DNA of 64,000 bases from Chryseobacterium sp. CH21 (GTDB taxonomy: Bacteria; Bacteroidota; Bacteroidia; Flavobacteriales; Weeksellaceae): NCBI RefSeq assembly GCF_004119445.1, contig NZ_QICI01000071.1, positions 1 through 64,000 of the forward strand, read 5' to 3'. Every line of letters starts with the position of its first letter. Positions within the stretch are counted from its first letter, which is position 1. The notes under the pieces are model-generated. The model did not search any database. It was given only the letters and a program-made list of their open reading frames with translations, and had not been told where the DNA came from. This document shows, piece by piece, positions 1 through 9,046 of this stretch. The translations under genes were made by a program, and so were the position numbers.

Positions 1-171
1 TTTTTCATTATCAAATATGCAATACAAAAGCAGGTAGAATATTTTTCTTCCATGCAGAACTTTACTATAATAATCCACTTTTGTACTTGCGGAAAGGTGA
101 CTTAAAAGTGCTTCGGGAATAAATTCTAAAACATCTTTAAGTGATATTTTGTGATCTTTAAAAACTGACAT
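1..171 (-). CDS. IS4-family transposase, N-terminal fragment (cut by window edge)
   Basis: The minus strand reads from an ATG at 171 through 57 uninterrupted codons to base 1, beginning MSVFKDHKISLKDVLEF and continuing with a YYSKVLHGRK stretch. I recognise this as the N-terminal region of IS4-type DDE transposases common in Chryseobacterium and relatives. That identification is from memory of the family, not a search. The catalytic DDE residues would lie outside the window. The gene points out of the window, so the insertion sequence lies mainly to the left and its 5' end is between 171 and about 250. Confidence 0.7.
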   Translation of the reverse strand, partial: MSVFKDHKISLKDVLEFIPEALLSHLSASTKVDYYSKVLHGRKIFYLLLYCIFDNEK

Positions 172-174
172 AAA

Positions 175-245
175 CAATTGATTATCAGCAATAAAGATAC
201 AAAAAATGAAATAATAAAACAAATTAAACAACTGATAATCAATTA
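175..245. repeat. Inverted repeat upstream of the transposase, candidate IS end
   Basis: CAATTGATTATCAG at 175-188 is answered by CTGATAATCAATTA at 232-245, a 13 of 14 inverted match around a 43-base spacer. It sits just upstream of the transposase start. It could be a subterminal repeat of the insertion sequence or a hairpin shielding the transposase start from read-through. The other end of the element is outside the window, so a terminal repeat cannot be confirmed. Confidence 0.45.
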
Positions 246-281
246 ATTAAAATAATAATATTGAATATCTAAAAACAAAAA

Positions 282-304
282 GTCGGAAGAAAAAATCTTC
301 CGAC
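282..304 (-). terminator. Intrinsic terminator of the metallopeptidase gene
   Basis: GTCGGAAGA and TCTTCCGAC form a perfect 9-bp stem. On the minus strand it is followed by TTTTTGTTTTT. It lies 47 bases past the stop codon of the metallopeptidase gene. Confidence 0.8.
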
Positions 305-350
305 CATGACTAGGCAAATGCCCGGCCTTTCTTATTAATATATCGTCTGC

Positions 351-3300
351 TTATTTTTTGATAAGCTTCGTATTGTAAGTATTTTTATCATCTTTGATAG
401 TGATCACATACATACCTTTGATTAATGAAGCAACATTAATTCTTTGTCCATCAATCTGTCCTTCCTGAGCTAATCTTCCGTCAGCAGTATAGATTTTATA
501 ATCTGCTTTTCCTTTCAGATTTTTCACTTCTACGAAGGTATCTGCAGGGTTCGGGTAAATTGAAATTTCAGATGATTTTACTCCGTTTGTTTCGTTTACG
601 GCAAGGGTACCTGTAATTTTCACAGAAAAATCCATAACACTACCACCACCAGAAGTAATATCTCCACAAGGGTTAGCTAATGCTGATGTACCAAATTTAG
701 ATATTACACGCATTCTTAATAGTTTATCCCCCGCATATGTTGTTGATGGAACCACAAAGGTTTGTGGACCAAATGTAACACTTCCTGCCGGAACATTTCC
801 ACCAACAGAAATCACCCTCTCTGTTGCAGCTTCAAATATTCCATTTCTATTGTAATCAATCCAAACAGAAACATTCAAAGGAACAGCATTATTGCTATAT
901 GCTTGTCTAACTACAGGGGTAAGAGCATATGATGTCCCTTGAACAAGATTTACAATTTTACTTGCATCTTCGGATAAATCCTTGTAGGATCTTAATGACG
1001 GATCATCATAAACAATATTGGATATTGTTACTTTTCTGATTGCTCCAACATAAGAAGTTCCACTATTTGCAATACAATAATCAACTCCTGTCTTTAAACC
1101 ATTTGTTTTAAATACATAATTATTAGAGAATGCACCCGGAACACTGTTTACAACAGCTGCTACCTGTACTTCATAATTTGTTTCATCTTCAAGACCTGTT
1201 AATACAACTGAATTCGTTGGGCTTGTTGCATTTGACCAGCTTGAAGCGCCTTGTTTTCTATAGTTAATAGAATACGTTGCTCCAGGTACACTATTCCATG
1301 ATGCTCTGGCTGTTGTTTTAAATACTTCTGTACTTATTGTTGTAAGTCCTGTTGGAGCTGCAGTTGTAGAAGTAGGAGCATCTGCAACAGTAACTTGAGG
1401 AGAAACAGCATAGAAAACATTACCAATTGATGACACTCTCAACTTAATTGGTGTCGTAATGGTATTTGGCATTTGTACTGTAAAGCTCCCTGTATTAGGT
1501 GTAGAAGCTACTAAGTCTGTCCAGGTTGCTCCGTTATCTGAAGTATAGTCTATCTTTACATTAGGTGAGTTATAAGGAGCTGTATTTGTATTCGCTACTT
1601 CCCACTGAATAACATTATTAGCATTTTTATATAATACTGATGATGTAGTAATTCCGTTAAACTTGAAAGGACCATCATTACCCACTACTGTATTAACTTC
1701 TGAAGAAGATAACATTGGTCTTTGTGCGTTTTGATCTCTAACAGTTACAGCATAGCTTACCGTTCTAGGAACATAAGATACAGTTTCCCAGTTTGGATTT
1801 GGGTTATTTGCAGCATCAGTTTTATTGGTAAGAATTCCATTCATCACTAGAGAAAGGCTTGGGAAATATCTTCTTCCACTAGCTGTTCCAAAACGGGATC
1901 TTGTTAAAGCCCCCTGTGTATTATATCCCCATCCTGTGTCTCCGGAAATTGAAGCCAAGCCAGTAACACTATTCGTCTGTTCCCAAGTATAATTAATAGC
2001 ATCTCCTTCTGCATCTGTTGCTGATGCATCAAGATAATAAGCTGTCCCCTTAGGAACTGTATATGACGTAAGTGCTCCTATTACAGGCGGTGTATTATTC
2101 GTAATATTTTCCGAAGTACCACAAGCTGCAGGCTTACCTTCTAAATTCGTTAAAATCTGATCTACTGATTTATAGTGGAAATAAGCATCTGAAGACATTT
2201 GAACATTATCACTTGTAATCCCCGCATATCCCATAATAGTAGTTCCTCCTCCTGGTTCTACATTAACATTACTTCCTTCTGATGTATTTGAGAAAGTATG
2301 ATTCCCTCCTAACTGATGCCCCATCTCATGAGCTACATAATCAATGTCAAAAGAATCTCCGCTTGGAACATTATTGGATGGTGAAGTAAATCCTGATCCT
2401 TTACCCTCAGGTACACTAGTCGTTGGATCAACACATATACAACCAATACATCCGGCATTTCCTCCTCCTCCTGAAGCACCAAATAAGTGCCCGATATCAT
2501 AGTTTGCATTGGTTACCTGAGCTGTCATAACATTCTGAAGTTCCAGATTCCAAGCTCCATCTACACCATCATCAGCAATTGAATAAGGGTCTGAATTTGG
2601 ATCTGTATAGATAACATTTGGGAAGTTCTGAACCAATAATTTTATTCCGAAGTCTTTTTGAAATACTCCGTTCACACGGCTCATCGTGTTGTTAATTGCA
2701 ACCAATGCAGGAGCTCTCTTTTGATCATCTGTCGCTGTCGCTGGTACACCCGCCAGATTCATAAAATATTGAGTATACTCTCCTGTAACAGAAACTGCTA
2801 ATCTGTAAGTTCTGAATTTTGTACTTGATGGTCTGCTGGTTATTCCTACATTAGAAAGATTCTTTTTTCCATTGGCTTCTAATGCCTTTATGTCTTTAAA
2901 GTTCTTTTCGTCTGTAGCACATTCAAATCCATGTTCACTTTCTGTTCTTTTTGTTTTATAGAAAACACCGTATACCTGCTTATCTGTAGTAATAGGCTCT
3001 ATAAACTGAAATTTTCCGTCTTTGATAATCATTGACTGCATTTCAGTAGGTGCAGTACTGAATCTTACATATTTACCCGGATCATCTACTCCTACTCCAA
3101 CGTAAGACCCTAACTGATATCTGTCTGCTATAGATTTTTCCATAACCGGATCACTATACACAGCAAATTTTTCAATTTTCCCTTCTGCTGTAGGTAAGGA
3201 TACAATAACAGCCTGAGCTCCTTTTCCTGTTTCTACAGCATCTTTTAAAACATTCCTAAGAGACTGCAAATCAAACCTATAAGAATACTGAACTTCTACT

Positions 3301-3452
3301 TCTTTTCTGATTTGAGAGGTTTTTTGTGAGGTTGGCTCCCACCTCTGTGCATTGAAACTGGATAGCCCAGCAGCCAAAGCACAAACTAATAAAATTCTTT
3401 TTTCATAATTACCTAATTCGTTTAAAATTAATAAACTTTTAATATCCGCCAT
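351..3452 (-). CDS. Secreted zinc metallopeptidase with FN3, GEVED and T9SS sorting domains
   Basis: A large secreted protease. The zinc site HEMGHQLGGNH (about residue 375) is the HExxHxxGxxH metzincin signature, as in reprolysin-like M12B enzymes. After it come a Cys-rich stretch, an Ig-like region, a fibronectin type III domain (roughly 705-790), a GEVED domain and a C-terminal T9SS type A sorting domain ending YNTKLIKK. Export by the Sec and type IX systems is inferred. The start is uncertain. The in-frame ATG at 3452 gives an unusually long, acidic N-region before the hydrophobic ILLVCALAAG segment. A better-placed ATG at 3406 followed by six A is out of frame; one more A would give MKKRILLVCALAAG, a standard signal peptide. 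So either the upstream start is used or one A is missing at 3398-3403. Confidence 0.85.
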   Translation of the reverse strand: MADIKSLLILNELGNYEKRILLVCALAAGLSSFNAQRWEPTSQKTSQIRKEVEVQYSYRFDLQSLRNVLKDAVETGKGAQAVIVSLPTAEGKIEKFAVYSDPVMEKSIADRYQLGSYVGVGVDDPGKYVRFSTAPTEMQSMIIKDGKFQFIEPITTDKQVYGVFYKTKRTESEHGFECATDEKNFKDIKALEANGKKNLSNVGITSRPSSTKFRTYRLAVSVTGEYTQYFMNLAGVPATATDDQKRAPALVAINNTMSRVNGVFQKDFGIKLLVQNFPNVIYTDPNSDPYSIADDGVDGAWNLELQNVMTAQVTNANYDIGHLFGASGGGGNAGCIGCICVDPTTSVPEGKGSGFTSPSNNVPSGDSFDIDYVAHEMGHQLGGNHTFSNTSEGSNVNVEPGGGTTIMGYAGITSDNVQMSSDAYFHYKSVDQILTNLEGKPAACGTSENITNNTPPVIGALTSYTVPKGTAYYLDASATDAEGDAINYTWEQTNSVTGLASISGDTGWGYNTQGALTRSRFGTASGRRYFPSLSLVMNGILTNKTDAANNPNPNWETVSYVPRTVSYAVTVRDQNAQRPMLSSSEVNTVVGNDGPFKFNGITTSSVLYKNANNVIQWEVANTNTAPYNSPNVKIDYTSDNGATWTDLVASTPNTGSFTVQMPNTITTPIKLRVSSIGNVFYAVSPQVTVADAPTSTTAAPTGLTTISTEVFKTTARASWNSVPGATYSINYRKQGASSWSNATSPTNSVVLTGLEDETNYEVQVAAVVNSVPGAFSNNYVFKTNGLKTGVDYCIANSGTSYVGAIRKVTISNIVYDDPSLRSYKDLSEDASKIVNLVQGTSYALTPVVRQAYSNNAVPLNVSVWIDYNRNGIFEAATERVISVGGNVPAGSVTFGPQTFVVPSTTYAGDKLLRMRVISKFGTSALANPCGDITSGGGSVMDFSVKITGTLAVNETNGVKSSEISIYPNPADTFVEVKNLKGKADYKIYTADGRLAQEGQIDGQRINVASLIKGMYVITIKDDKNTYNTKLIKK

Positions 3453-3488
3453 AAAAGTACTAATTATAAACACAACCACATAAAAAAA

Positions 3489-3516
3489 ACGATCAATTTT
3501 ATCTAAAATTGACCGT
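3489..3516 (-). terminator. Intrinsic terminator after the prolyl oligopeptidase gene
   Basis: A hairpin of about 12 bp (ACGATCAATTTT with AAAATTGACCGT, one wobble or mismatch) is followed on the minus strand by a run of T. It lies just past the stop of the prolyl oligopeptidase gene at 3544. Confidence 0.75.
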
Positions 3517-3543
3517 TTTTATAAATATTATATTTTTTTAGAG

Positions 3544-5646
3544 TTATTTCTTTATTCCCATCTCATATAGGGCAAAAGATATAAGATCTGCATTTTCACT
3601 GATCACCTGATCCGTTGATCTCCCCGCTCCATGTCCTGCATTCTTTTCAATTCTCAAAAGAATAGGATTTTTACATGCTTGCTTTTCCTGAAGCTCAGCT
3701 CCAAATTTGAACGAGTGTGCCGGAACTACTCTGTCATCATGATCACTGGTGATGATCATTGTTGATGGATAACAAGTACCTGCTTTTACGTTGTGTACAG
3801 GAGAATATGATTTCAGATACTCAAACATCTCTTTACTGTCTTCTGCCGTTCCATAGTCATATGACCAACCGGCTCCTGCTGTAAATTTATTATATCTCAA
3901 CATATCCAGCACTCCTACTCCCGGAAAAGCTACTTTTGCAAGATCCGGGCGCATTGTCATTGTTGCACCAACTAGCAATCCTCCGTTAGATCTTCCTGAA
4001 AGAGCCATATATTCTTTTGATGTGTATCCTTTACTTTGAAGGTATTCTCCGGCAGCAATAAAGTCTTCAAAAACATTTTTCTTCTGCTGTTTTGTTCCGG
4101 CATCGTGCCATTTTTTACCATATTCACCACCACCACGGATGTTTGGAACGGCATAAATTCCTCCATTTTCCATCCAGATAGCGTTGACTACAGAGAATGA
4201 CGGTTGTAAACTGATATTGAACCCTCCGTAAGAGTACAGGATCGTAGGATTTTTACCATCCAGCTTAGTTCCTTTCTTATAATTGATCATCATAGGAACT
4301 TTTGTACCATCTTTTGAAGTATAAAATACCTGTTCTGAAACATAATCATCCGGATTAAATTTCACTTTTGGTTTTTGATATACTTCAGATTTTCCTGAAT
4401 CTACATTAAATTTATAAGTGGTTCCCGGTGTGATATAATTGCTGAAAGAGAAATAAACGTCTTTCTCCTTCTCTTTTCCTCCGAATCCTGAGATATTTCC
4501 TTTGCCTGGAAGGGTGATTTCCCTAACCAGTTTTCCAGCTTTATCAAACTGTTTTACCTGATCTATGGCATCAATCATATAAGTAGCAAAGAAATATCCT
4601 CCACCGGAAGAGATTCCCAAAACGTTCTCAGTTTGTGGAATCACGTCTTTCCATGTAGAAGGAGACGGATTGCTGATTGTAGTTTTTACAAGACGCATAT
4701 TTGGTGCATCTTTATCTGTAAAAATGAAAAGATCATCACCTTGAGTATCTACGATGCTGGCATTGATGTCAAATCCGCTCATAATTTGTACAAAGTCACC
4801 TCCTTTTTGAAGATCTTTAATGTACAGTTCATTACCATTCGTAGCATTAGCAGCAGAAATGATAAGATATCTCTGGTCTTCGGAAACCCCTGCTCCCAGA
4901 TATCTTCTTGGCGTTTTATCACCTCCGAAAATCAATTTATCTGCGGACTGCTTTGTTCCCAGCTTGTGAAAGTATACTTTATGCTTATCTGTCATTCCGG
5001 AAAGCACTGTTCCTTCTTTAGGCTTGTCATAGCTTGAATAATAGAACCCTTCGTCACCCTGCCAAGAAATTCCGCTGAATTTTACATCCAGTAATGTTTC
5101 ATCAATCTGTTTTTTGGTAACAGCATCAATGATGATGATCTTGTTCCAGTCACTTCCCCCTTCAGAAATAGAATAAGCGGCAAGATTCCCTTTTTTGTTG
5201 AATGAGAGGTTAGAAAGTGAAGTTGTTCCCTTTTCTGAAAATTTATTCGGATCTAAAAATACTTCTGTAGCATTGGTCTTGTTGTTTGTTCTGTACAAAA
5301 CAGACTGAGCCTGCAAACCGTCATTCTTATAATAATAGGTATAGTCTCCTTCTTTGAATGGTGCTGAAATTTTCTCATAGTTCCAGATATCTTTCAGCTG
5401 GCTTTTAATTTTATCCCTGAACGGAATTTTAGAAAGGTAATTCTGGCTGTACGCTACTTCTTCATCTACCCACTTCTTTGTAGGTTCAGAATCGTTTTCC
5501 AGATCTCTGAAAGGATCAGAAACAGCAGTTCCGAAATAGGTATCTGTCTGGCTTCCTTTTAATGCTTTAGGATAATTCATTTTCTGAGAATAAAAAGATG
5601 CTGAAAACAACACTCCAGCAGTTAACAATATAGGCTTAAAATTCAT
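3544..5646 (-). CDS. Prolyl oligopeptidase family serine peptidase (S9A)
   Basis: A 700-residue enzyme of full S9A length. The N-terminus MNFKPILLTAGVLFSASFYSQ is a signal peptide, so the enzyme probably works in the periplasm, cutting short peptides after proline. The N-terminal half is the seven-bladed propeller, starting with the family's YPxxxR-like entry and DPFRDLEND. The C-terminal hydrolase holds the nucleophile Ser553 in GRSNGG, the acid in DHDDRVVPAHS and the His in NAGHGAG. All three triad members are intact. It has its own terminator and is flanked by unrelated single-gene units. Confidence 0.93.
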   Translation of the reverse strand: MNFKPILLTAGVLFSASFYSQKMNYPKALKGSQTDTYFGTAVSDPFRDLENDSEPTKKWVDEEVAYSQNYLSKIPFRDKIKSQLKDIWNYEKISAPFKEGDYTYYYKNDGLQAQSVLYRTNNKTNATEVFLDPNKFSEKGTTSLSNLSFNKKGNLAAYSISEGGSDWNKIIIIDAVTKKQIDETLLDVKFSGISWQGDEGFYYSSYDKPKEGTVLSGMTDKHKVYFHKLGTKQSADKLIFGGDKTPRRYLGAGVSEDQRYLIISAANATNGNELYIKDLQKGGDFVQIMSGFDINASIVDTQGDDLFIFTDKDAPNMRLVKTTISNPSPSTWKDVIPQTENVLGISSGGGYFFATYMIDAIDQVKQFDKAGKLVREITLPGKGNISGFGGKEKEKDVYFSFSNYITPGTTYKFNVDSGKSEVYQKPKVKFNPDDYVSEQVFYTSKDGTKVPMMINYKKGTKLDGKNPTILYSYGGFNISLQPSFSVVNAIWMENGGIYAVPNIRGGGEYGKKWHDAGTKQQKKNVFEDFIAAGEYLQSKGYTSKEYMALSGRSNGGLLVGATMTMRPDLAKVAFPGVGVLDMLRYNKFTAGAGWSYDYGTAEDSKEMFEYLKSYSPVHNVKAGTCYPSTMIITSDHDDRVVPAHSFKFGAELQEKQACKNPILLRIEKNAGHGAGRSTDQVISENADLISFALYEMGIKK

Positions 5647-5692
5647 ACTGATCGGTTTTTCTCAAAAATACGCAAAGTATGTGAAATAAAAA

Positions 5693-5715
5693 AAGTCCCT
5701 TTACATTGGGACCTT
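5693..5715 (-). terminator. Intrinsic terminator of the 5741-6418 gene
   Basis: AAGTCCC and GGGACCTT form a short stem with an A-tract before and a T-tract after it. It lies 26 bases past the minus-strand stop at 5741 and may also stop read-through in the other direction. Confidence 0.7.
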
Positions 5716-5740
5716 TTTTATTTATAATTGTATTTTTCTA

Positions 5741-6418
5741 CTATTCACTCGCTCCGAAACTTTCAAAATAGAAATCGGTAAGGTTGGAAACAATCTCATC
5801 CGGACTGCCGTTCCAATAGTATATTTTATCACCTTCTTTAAGTTCGTATAAACTGAAATTCTGATCTGTTGTTACCGTTTTATCTGCATTTTTGAAATCC
5901 TGAACTGCCTGAATCAGATATTTTTTCAGGTCTTCCGGTTTTATTTTACTCAGATCACCTTTGGGTCCTGAAGTAAGTTTTGATGGAACCAGGAAATTTA
6001 CGGAATAGTTTACTTCTGCAATTTTCTGTCCTTCTACGTATTCATTCGGAACTACTTTTACGTCTTTAACGGTAAGTTTTCCTGCTTTAAAATTTCCAAA
6101 CATGGCTCTGAAATAATCTTCAGCCTCTTTTTTACATGCTGCAGCCGTAGCTTTCGGAAAAGCAGAAAGAAAATTTTCCACACTTCCGTTGATCATTTCC
6201 TGTGAAGTTTCTTTAAAATTAACCTGATAAGCAACCTGTCCGTCTACTGTAGGTTTTAAATAGTCATTAAGCTTACCCAATGCAACCTCATCATTGTTGA
6301 CGAAGGTACCAAAGAACAGTTCAAAGGTTTCTTTAGGTTTCTTTACTTCAGTTTGAGCCTTAAGCTGCTGTCCCATCATGGTAAGCATCAGCAGCAAAAT
6401 AATTTTGTAGGTTTTCAT
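5741..6418 (-). CDS. Secreted or periplasmic protein of unknown function
   Basis: I do not recognise this 225-residue protein. It starts with a clear signal peptide (MKTYKIILLLMLTMMGQQLKAQ) and then has a mixed alpha/beta composition without Cys. No lipobox or T9SS tail is visible, so a soluble periplasmic location is most likely. It stands between two intrinsic terminators (6453 upstream, 5693 downstream) and is therefore probably its own transcript. It could be a periplasmic binding or stress protein, but nothing in the sequence supports a specific role. Confidence 0.75.
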   Translation of the reverse strand: MKTYKIILLLMLTMMGQQLKAQTEVKKPKETFELFFGTFVNNDEVALGKLNDYLKPTVDGQVAYQVNFKETSQEMINGSVENFLSAFPKATAAACKKEAEDYFRAMFGNFKAGKLTVKDVKVVPNEYVEGQKIAEVNYSVNFLVPSKLTSGPKGDLSKIKPEDLKKYLIQAVQDFKNADKTVTTDQNFSLYELKEGDKIYYWNGSPDEIVSNLTDFYFESFGASE

Positions 6419-6452
6419 AGTTTATATTTTGTTTCGTTATTGGGAAAAACAA

Positions 6453-6474
6453 AGCCCCTGAAAATTCAGGGGCT
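6453..6474 (-). terminator. Intrinsic terminator of prfA
   Basis: AGCCCCTG and CAGGGGCT form a perfect 8-bp GC-rich stem with a 6-base loop, with A and T runs on both sides. It lies 22 bases after the prfA stop. Confidence 0.85.
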
Positions 6475-6495
6475 TTATTTGTATTGGTTTTAATT

Positions 6496-7581
6496 TTAGT
6501 AATTTTCTTCTTCCCCCTTCATTTTCTCTGCGTTCTCTGCCATAATTACGGCGTCAATCATTTCAGAAATATCTCCGTTCATATAAGCATCAAGGTTGTA
6601 CATAGACTTGTTGATTCTGTGGTCTGTAACTCTACCTTGCGGGTAATTGTAGGTTTTAATTTTTGCAGAACGGTCTCCAGTGGATACCATAGATTTACGT
6701 TGTGCTGCAATATCTCCCTGTACTTTCTGCAATTCGATATCGTATAGCTTTGTTCTTAGCATTTCCATTGCCAACTCACGGTTAGCCAGCTGAGAACGAG
6801 CCTGTTGACACACCACAACAAGTCCTGAAGGTTTGTGGGTAAGCTGAACTTTAGTTTCAACCTTGTTTACGTTCTGACCTCCTGCACCTCCTGAACGGGA
6901 TGTCTGCATTTCGATATCTGCAGGATTCAGTTCAAAGTCTACTTCTTCAGCTTCCGGAAGAACAGCAATTGTAATGGCAGAAGTGTGAACTCTACCTTGC
7001 GATTCTGTTTCAGGAACACGTTGTACACGGTGAACTCCGGATTCGAACTTCATGATTCCGTAAACACCTTCTCCTTCTACTTTCATGATCAGTTCCTTGT
7101 ATCCTTTTGCGGCTTCGTTAGAATCTGTTACTTCATGTCTCCATCCTTTTGTTTTGAAATACATGGTATACATTCTGTAGATATCTTCTACGAAAATAGC
7201 AGCTTCGTCACCTCCTGTTCCGGCACGTAATTCTACGATAACGTTTTTGTCATCGGCAGGATCTTTAGGGATCAGTAATACTTTCAGTTCTTCTTCCAGT
7301 GCAGGAAGTTTGGCCTGAGATTCGAGTTTTTCTTCTTTAGCAAGGTCTACAAGGTCTCTGTCTGAACCATCGGCAATGATTTCATCAGATTCTGCAATAC
7401 TGTCCAAAGCCCCTTTATACTGATCGTAAACTCTTACAATTTTTCCCAAATCACTATATTCTTTGTTCAAAGAAGAATATCTTTTTTGGTCTGAAATGAC
7501 ATCAGGCTGTATAATAAGGTCTGCAACCTCATTATATCTTTGTTTTATAGCTTCTAATTTTGGAATTAATGATTTAGACAT
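6496..7581 (-). CDS. prfA: Peptide chain release factor 1
   Basis: RF1 recognises UAA and UAG stop codons and triggers peptide release in the ribosome. The protein is 361 residues, normal for the family. The catalytic GGQ is at residues 234-236 inside RSGGAGGQNVNKVET. The stop-codon-reading PxT tripeptide is PET in RVPETESQGR, where E. coli has PAT. The start MSKSLIPKLEAIKQRY matches the family N-terminus. A perfect Bacteroidota -7 element (TATCTTTG) lies at 7608-7601 on the minus strand, about 20 bases upstream of the start; no well-spaced -33 element is seen. Confidence 0.97.
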   Translation of the reverse strand: MSKSLIPKLEAIKQRYNEVADLIIQPDVISDQKRYSSLNKEYSDLGKIVRVYDQYKGALDSIAESDEIIADGSDRDLVDLAKEEKLESQAKLPALEEELKVLLIPKDPADDKNVIVELRAGTGGDEAAIFVEDIYRMYTMYFKTKGWRHEVTDSNEAAKGYKELIMKVEGEGVYGIMKFESGVHRVQRVPETESQGRVHTSAITIAVLPEAEEVDFELNPADIEMQTSRSGGAGGQNVNKVETKVQLTHKPSGLVVVCQQARSQLANRELAMEMLRTKLYDIELQKVQGDIAAQRKSMVSTGDRSAKIKTYNYPQGRVTDHRINKSMYNLDAYMNGDISEMIDAVIMAENAEKMKGEEENY

Positions 7582-7740
7582 TGTAGAAATTTTGTGGGTG
7601 CAAAGATAAGGATTATTAATTCAAAATTAAAATTCCGAATCATCATAAATTTTTGAGCATTAGGGATAAAGGATGCAAAATGACAAAAATGCGAAATTAT
7701 AAATTTATTTATCCTGCTTTATGTGAGATAAAAATTAGCT

Positions 7741-9039
7741 CTAAGATCCTTTAGAGAGTCTTCTGTCTATCAAATATAAAACAATTCCTACTGCGATAAT
7801 TCCCAGTCCTATTAAGCTTTCTTTAGGGTTATGAATGAATGTGAAATAAAGAATATAAAAACTGAACAGTAAAAAAACGGCCGGAAAAATGTGGAAAGCA
7901 TTCGACTTAAAAATTTTTCGGTCTTTTTTCTTCAGGAAGAATACGGTTGAAATGGCCAGACTTGCAAAAAGCTGTAAAATAAAGGCGGTATAAACAAATA
8001 TTTCTTTGAAACTCCCTGTAAGAATGATAATAGCTGCAATCACTGCATGGGCAAAAATAGCTCTTACTGGAATTCCTTTCTCGTTACCCAAGGATAATGG
8101 TTTCCAAATGGAGGTATGTTTTGCAAAAGCCTGCGTTAGTCTTGATCCTACCCACAGATATCCGCTGATTGTTGCAATAAGCTGCAGCGCAATAAAAATA
8201 TTAACGATCTTTCCAAAAGTGGATCCTAACATATTGACAGCAGCTTCTCCCATCACATCTTCTTTTCCTGCCAATTGACTCACAGGAGCATGTTTCAGCA
8301 TAATATAATTCACCAGAATATAGCTTACCGTCACAAAAACAGTTCCTATAATCAATGATTTGGGAAGGTTTTTCTGAACATCTTTTATTTCTCCCGCAAT
8401 ATAAGAAGCTGAGTTCCAGCCTGTGTAGGAGTAGGTGACAAATACCAGAGACGTGGCAAAAGCTGGGAGCATGATTTCATTTTTCCAACTGTCACTGAAG
8501 TTCAGGCTATTTCCGATCTGTGGCGAATCTGAAAGTCCAACACCAAGAATAACCAACACAATAATGAAAGTTATTTTAATAAAAGTAAAAAAATTATGAA
8601 ATCTACTGGATGTTTTTAAGCTAAATGATAAGGCAATAGCCACTACGAAAATAGCTGCAATCGCAAAACCGTTCCCAAAAGAATAATCAAATACGGAAAG
8701 GTATTTTGACATTGCCAATGCAGCAAGAGCCACCGGAGAGGAAAATCCGATAATCAGGGAAACCCAGCTTATCAGGTATCCGAATAAGGGATGATAGGTT
8801 TCTTTAAGATAAATAAAATCGCCTCCATTTCCTTTAAAGTGTGAACCTAATTCCGCATAGCAAAAAGCCCCGAACAGAGCAAGAATTCCTCCGATTGCCC
8901 ATAACAGGAATATGCTATAGGTATTGGTAATATCGGATAACTGAAATCCCAGGGTGGTAAAAATCCCTGTTCCGATCATATTGGAAACCACGATGGCTCC
9001 AGCTGTTTTCCAGCCAATCTGATGTGAGGTAGTACTCAT
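7741..9039 (-). CDS. APC-family amino acid permease
   Basis: A 432-residue inner-membrane transporter with about 12 hydrophobic segments. Near the N-terminus it has NMIGTGIFTTLGF, the glycine-rich TM1 break typical of the APC superfamily. Its start is 7 bases after the stop of the TonB receptor at 9047, so the two are cotranscribed and lie under the SAM riboswitch at 11562-11666. That context suggests uptake of methionine or another sulfur amino acid. This is inferred from regulation; the sequence alone does not show substrate specificity. Confidence 0.9.
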   Translation of the reverse strand: MSTTSHQIGWKTAGAIVVSNMIGTGIFTTLGFQLSDITNTYSIFLLWAIGGILALFGAFCYAELGSHFKGNGGDFIYLKETYHPLFGYLISWVSLIIGFSSPVALAALAMSKYLSVFDYSFGNGFAIAAIFVVAIALSFSLKTSSRFHNFFTFIKITFIIVLVILGVGLSDSPQIGNSLNFSDSWKNEIMLPAFATSLVFVTYSYTGWNSASYIAGEIKDVQKNLPKSLIIGTVFVTVSYILVNYIMLKHAPVSQLAGKEDVMGEAAVNMLGSTFGKIVNIFIALQLIATISGYLWVGSRLTQAFAKHTSIWKPLSLGNEKGIPVRAIFAHAVIAAIIILTGSFKEIFVYTAFILQLFASLAISTVFFLKKKDRKIFKSNAFHIFPAVFLLFSFYILYFTFIHNPKESLIGLGIIAVGIVLYLIDRRLSKGS

Positions 9040-9046
9040 TTACTGA

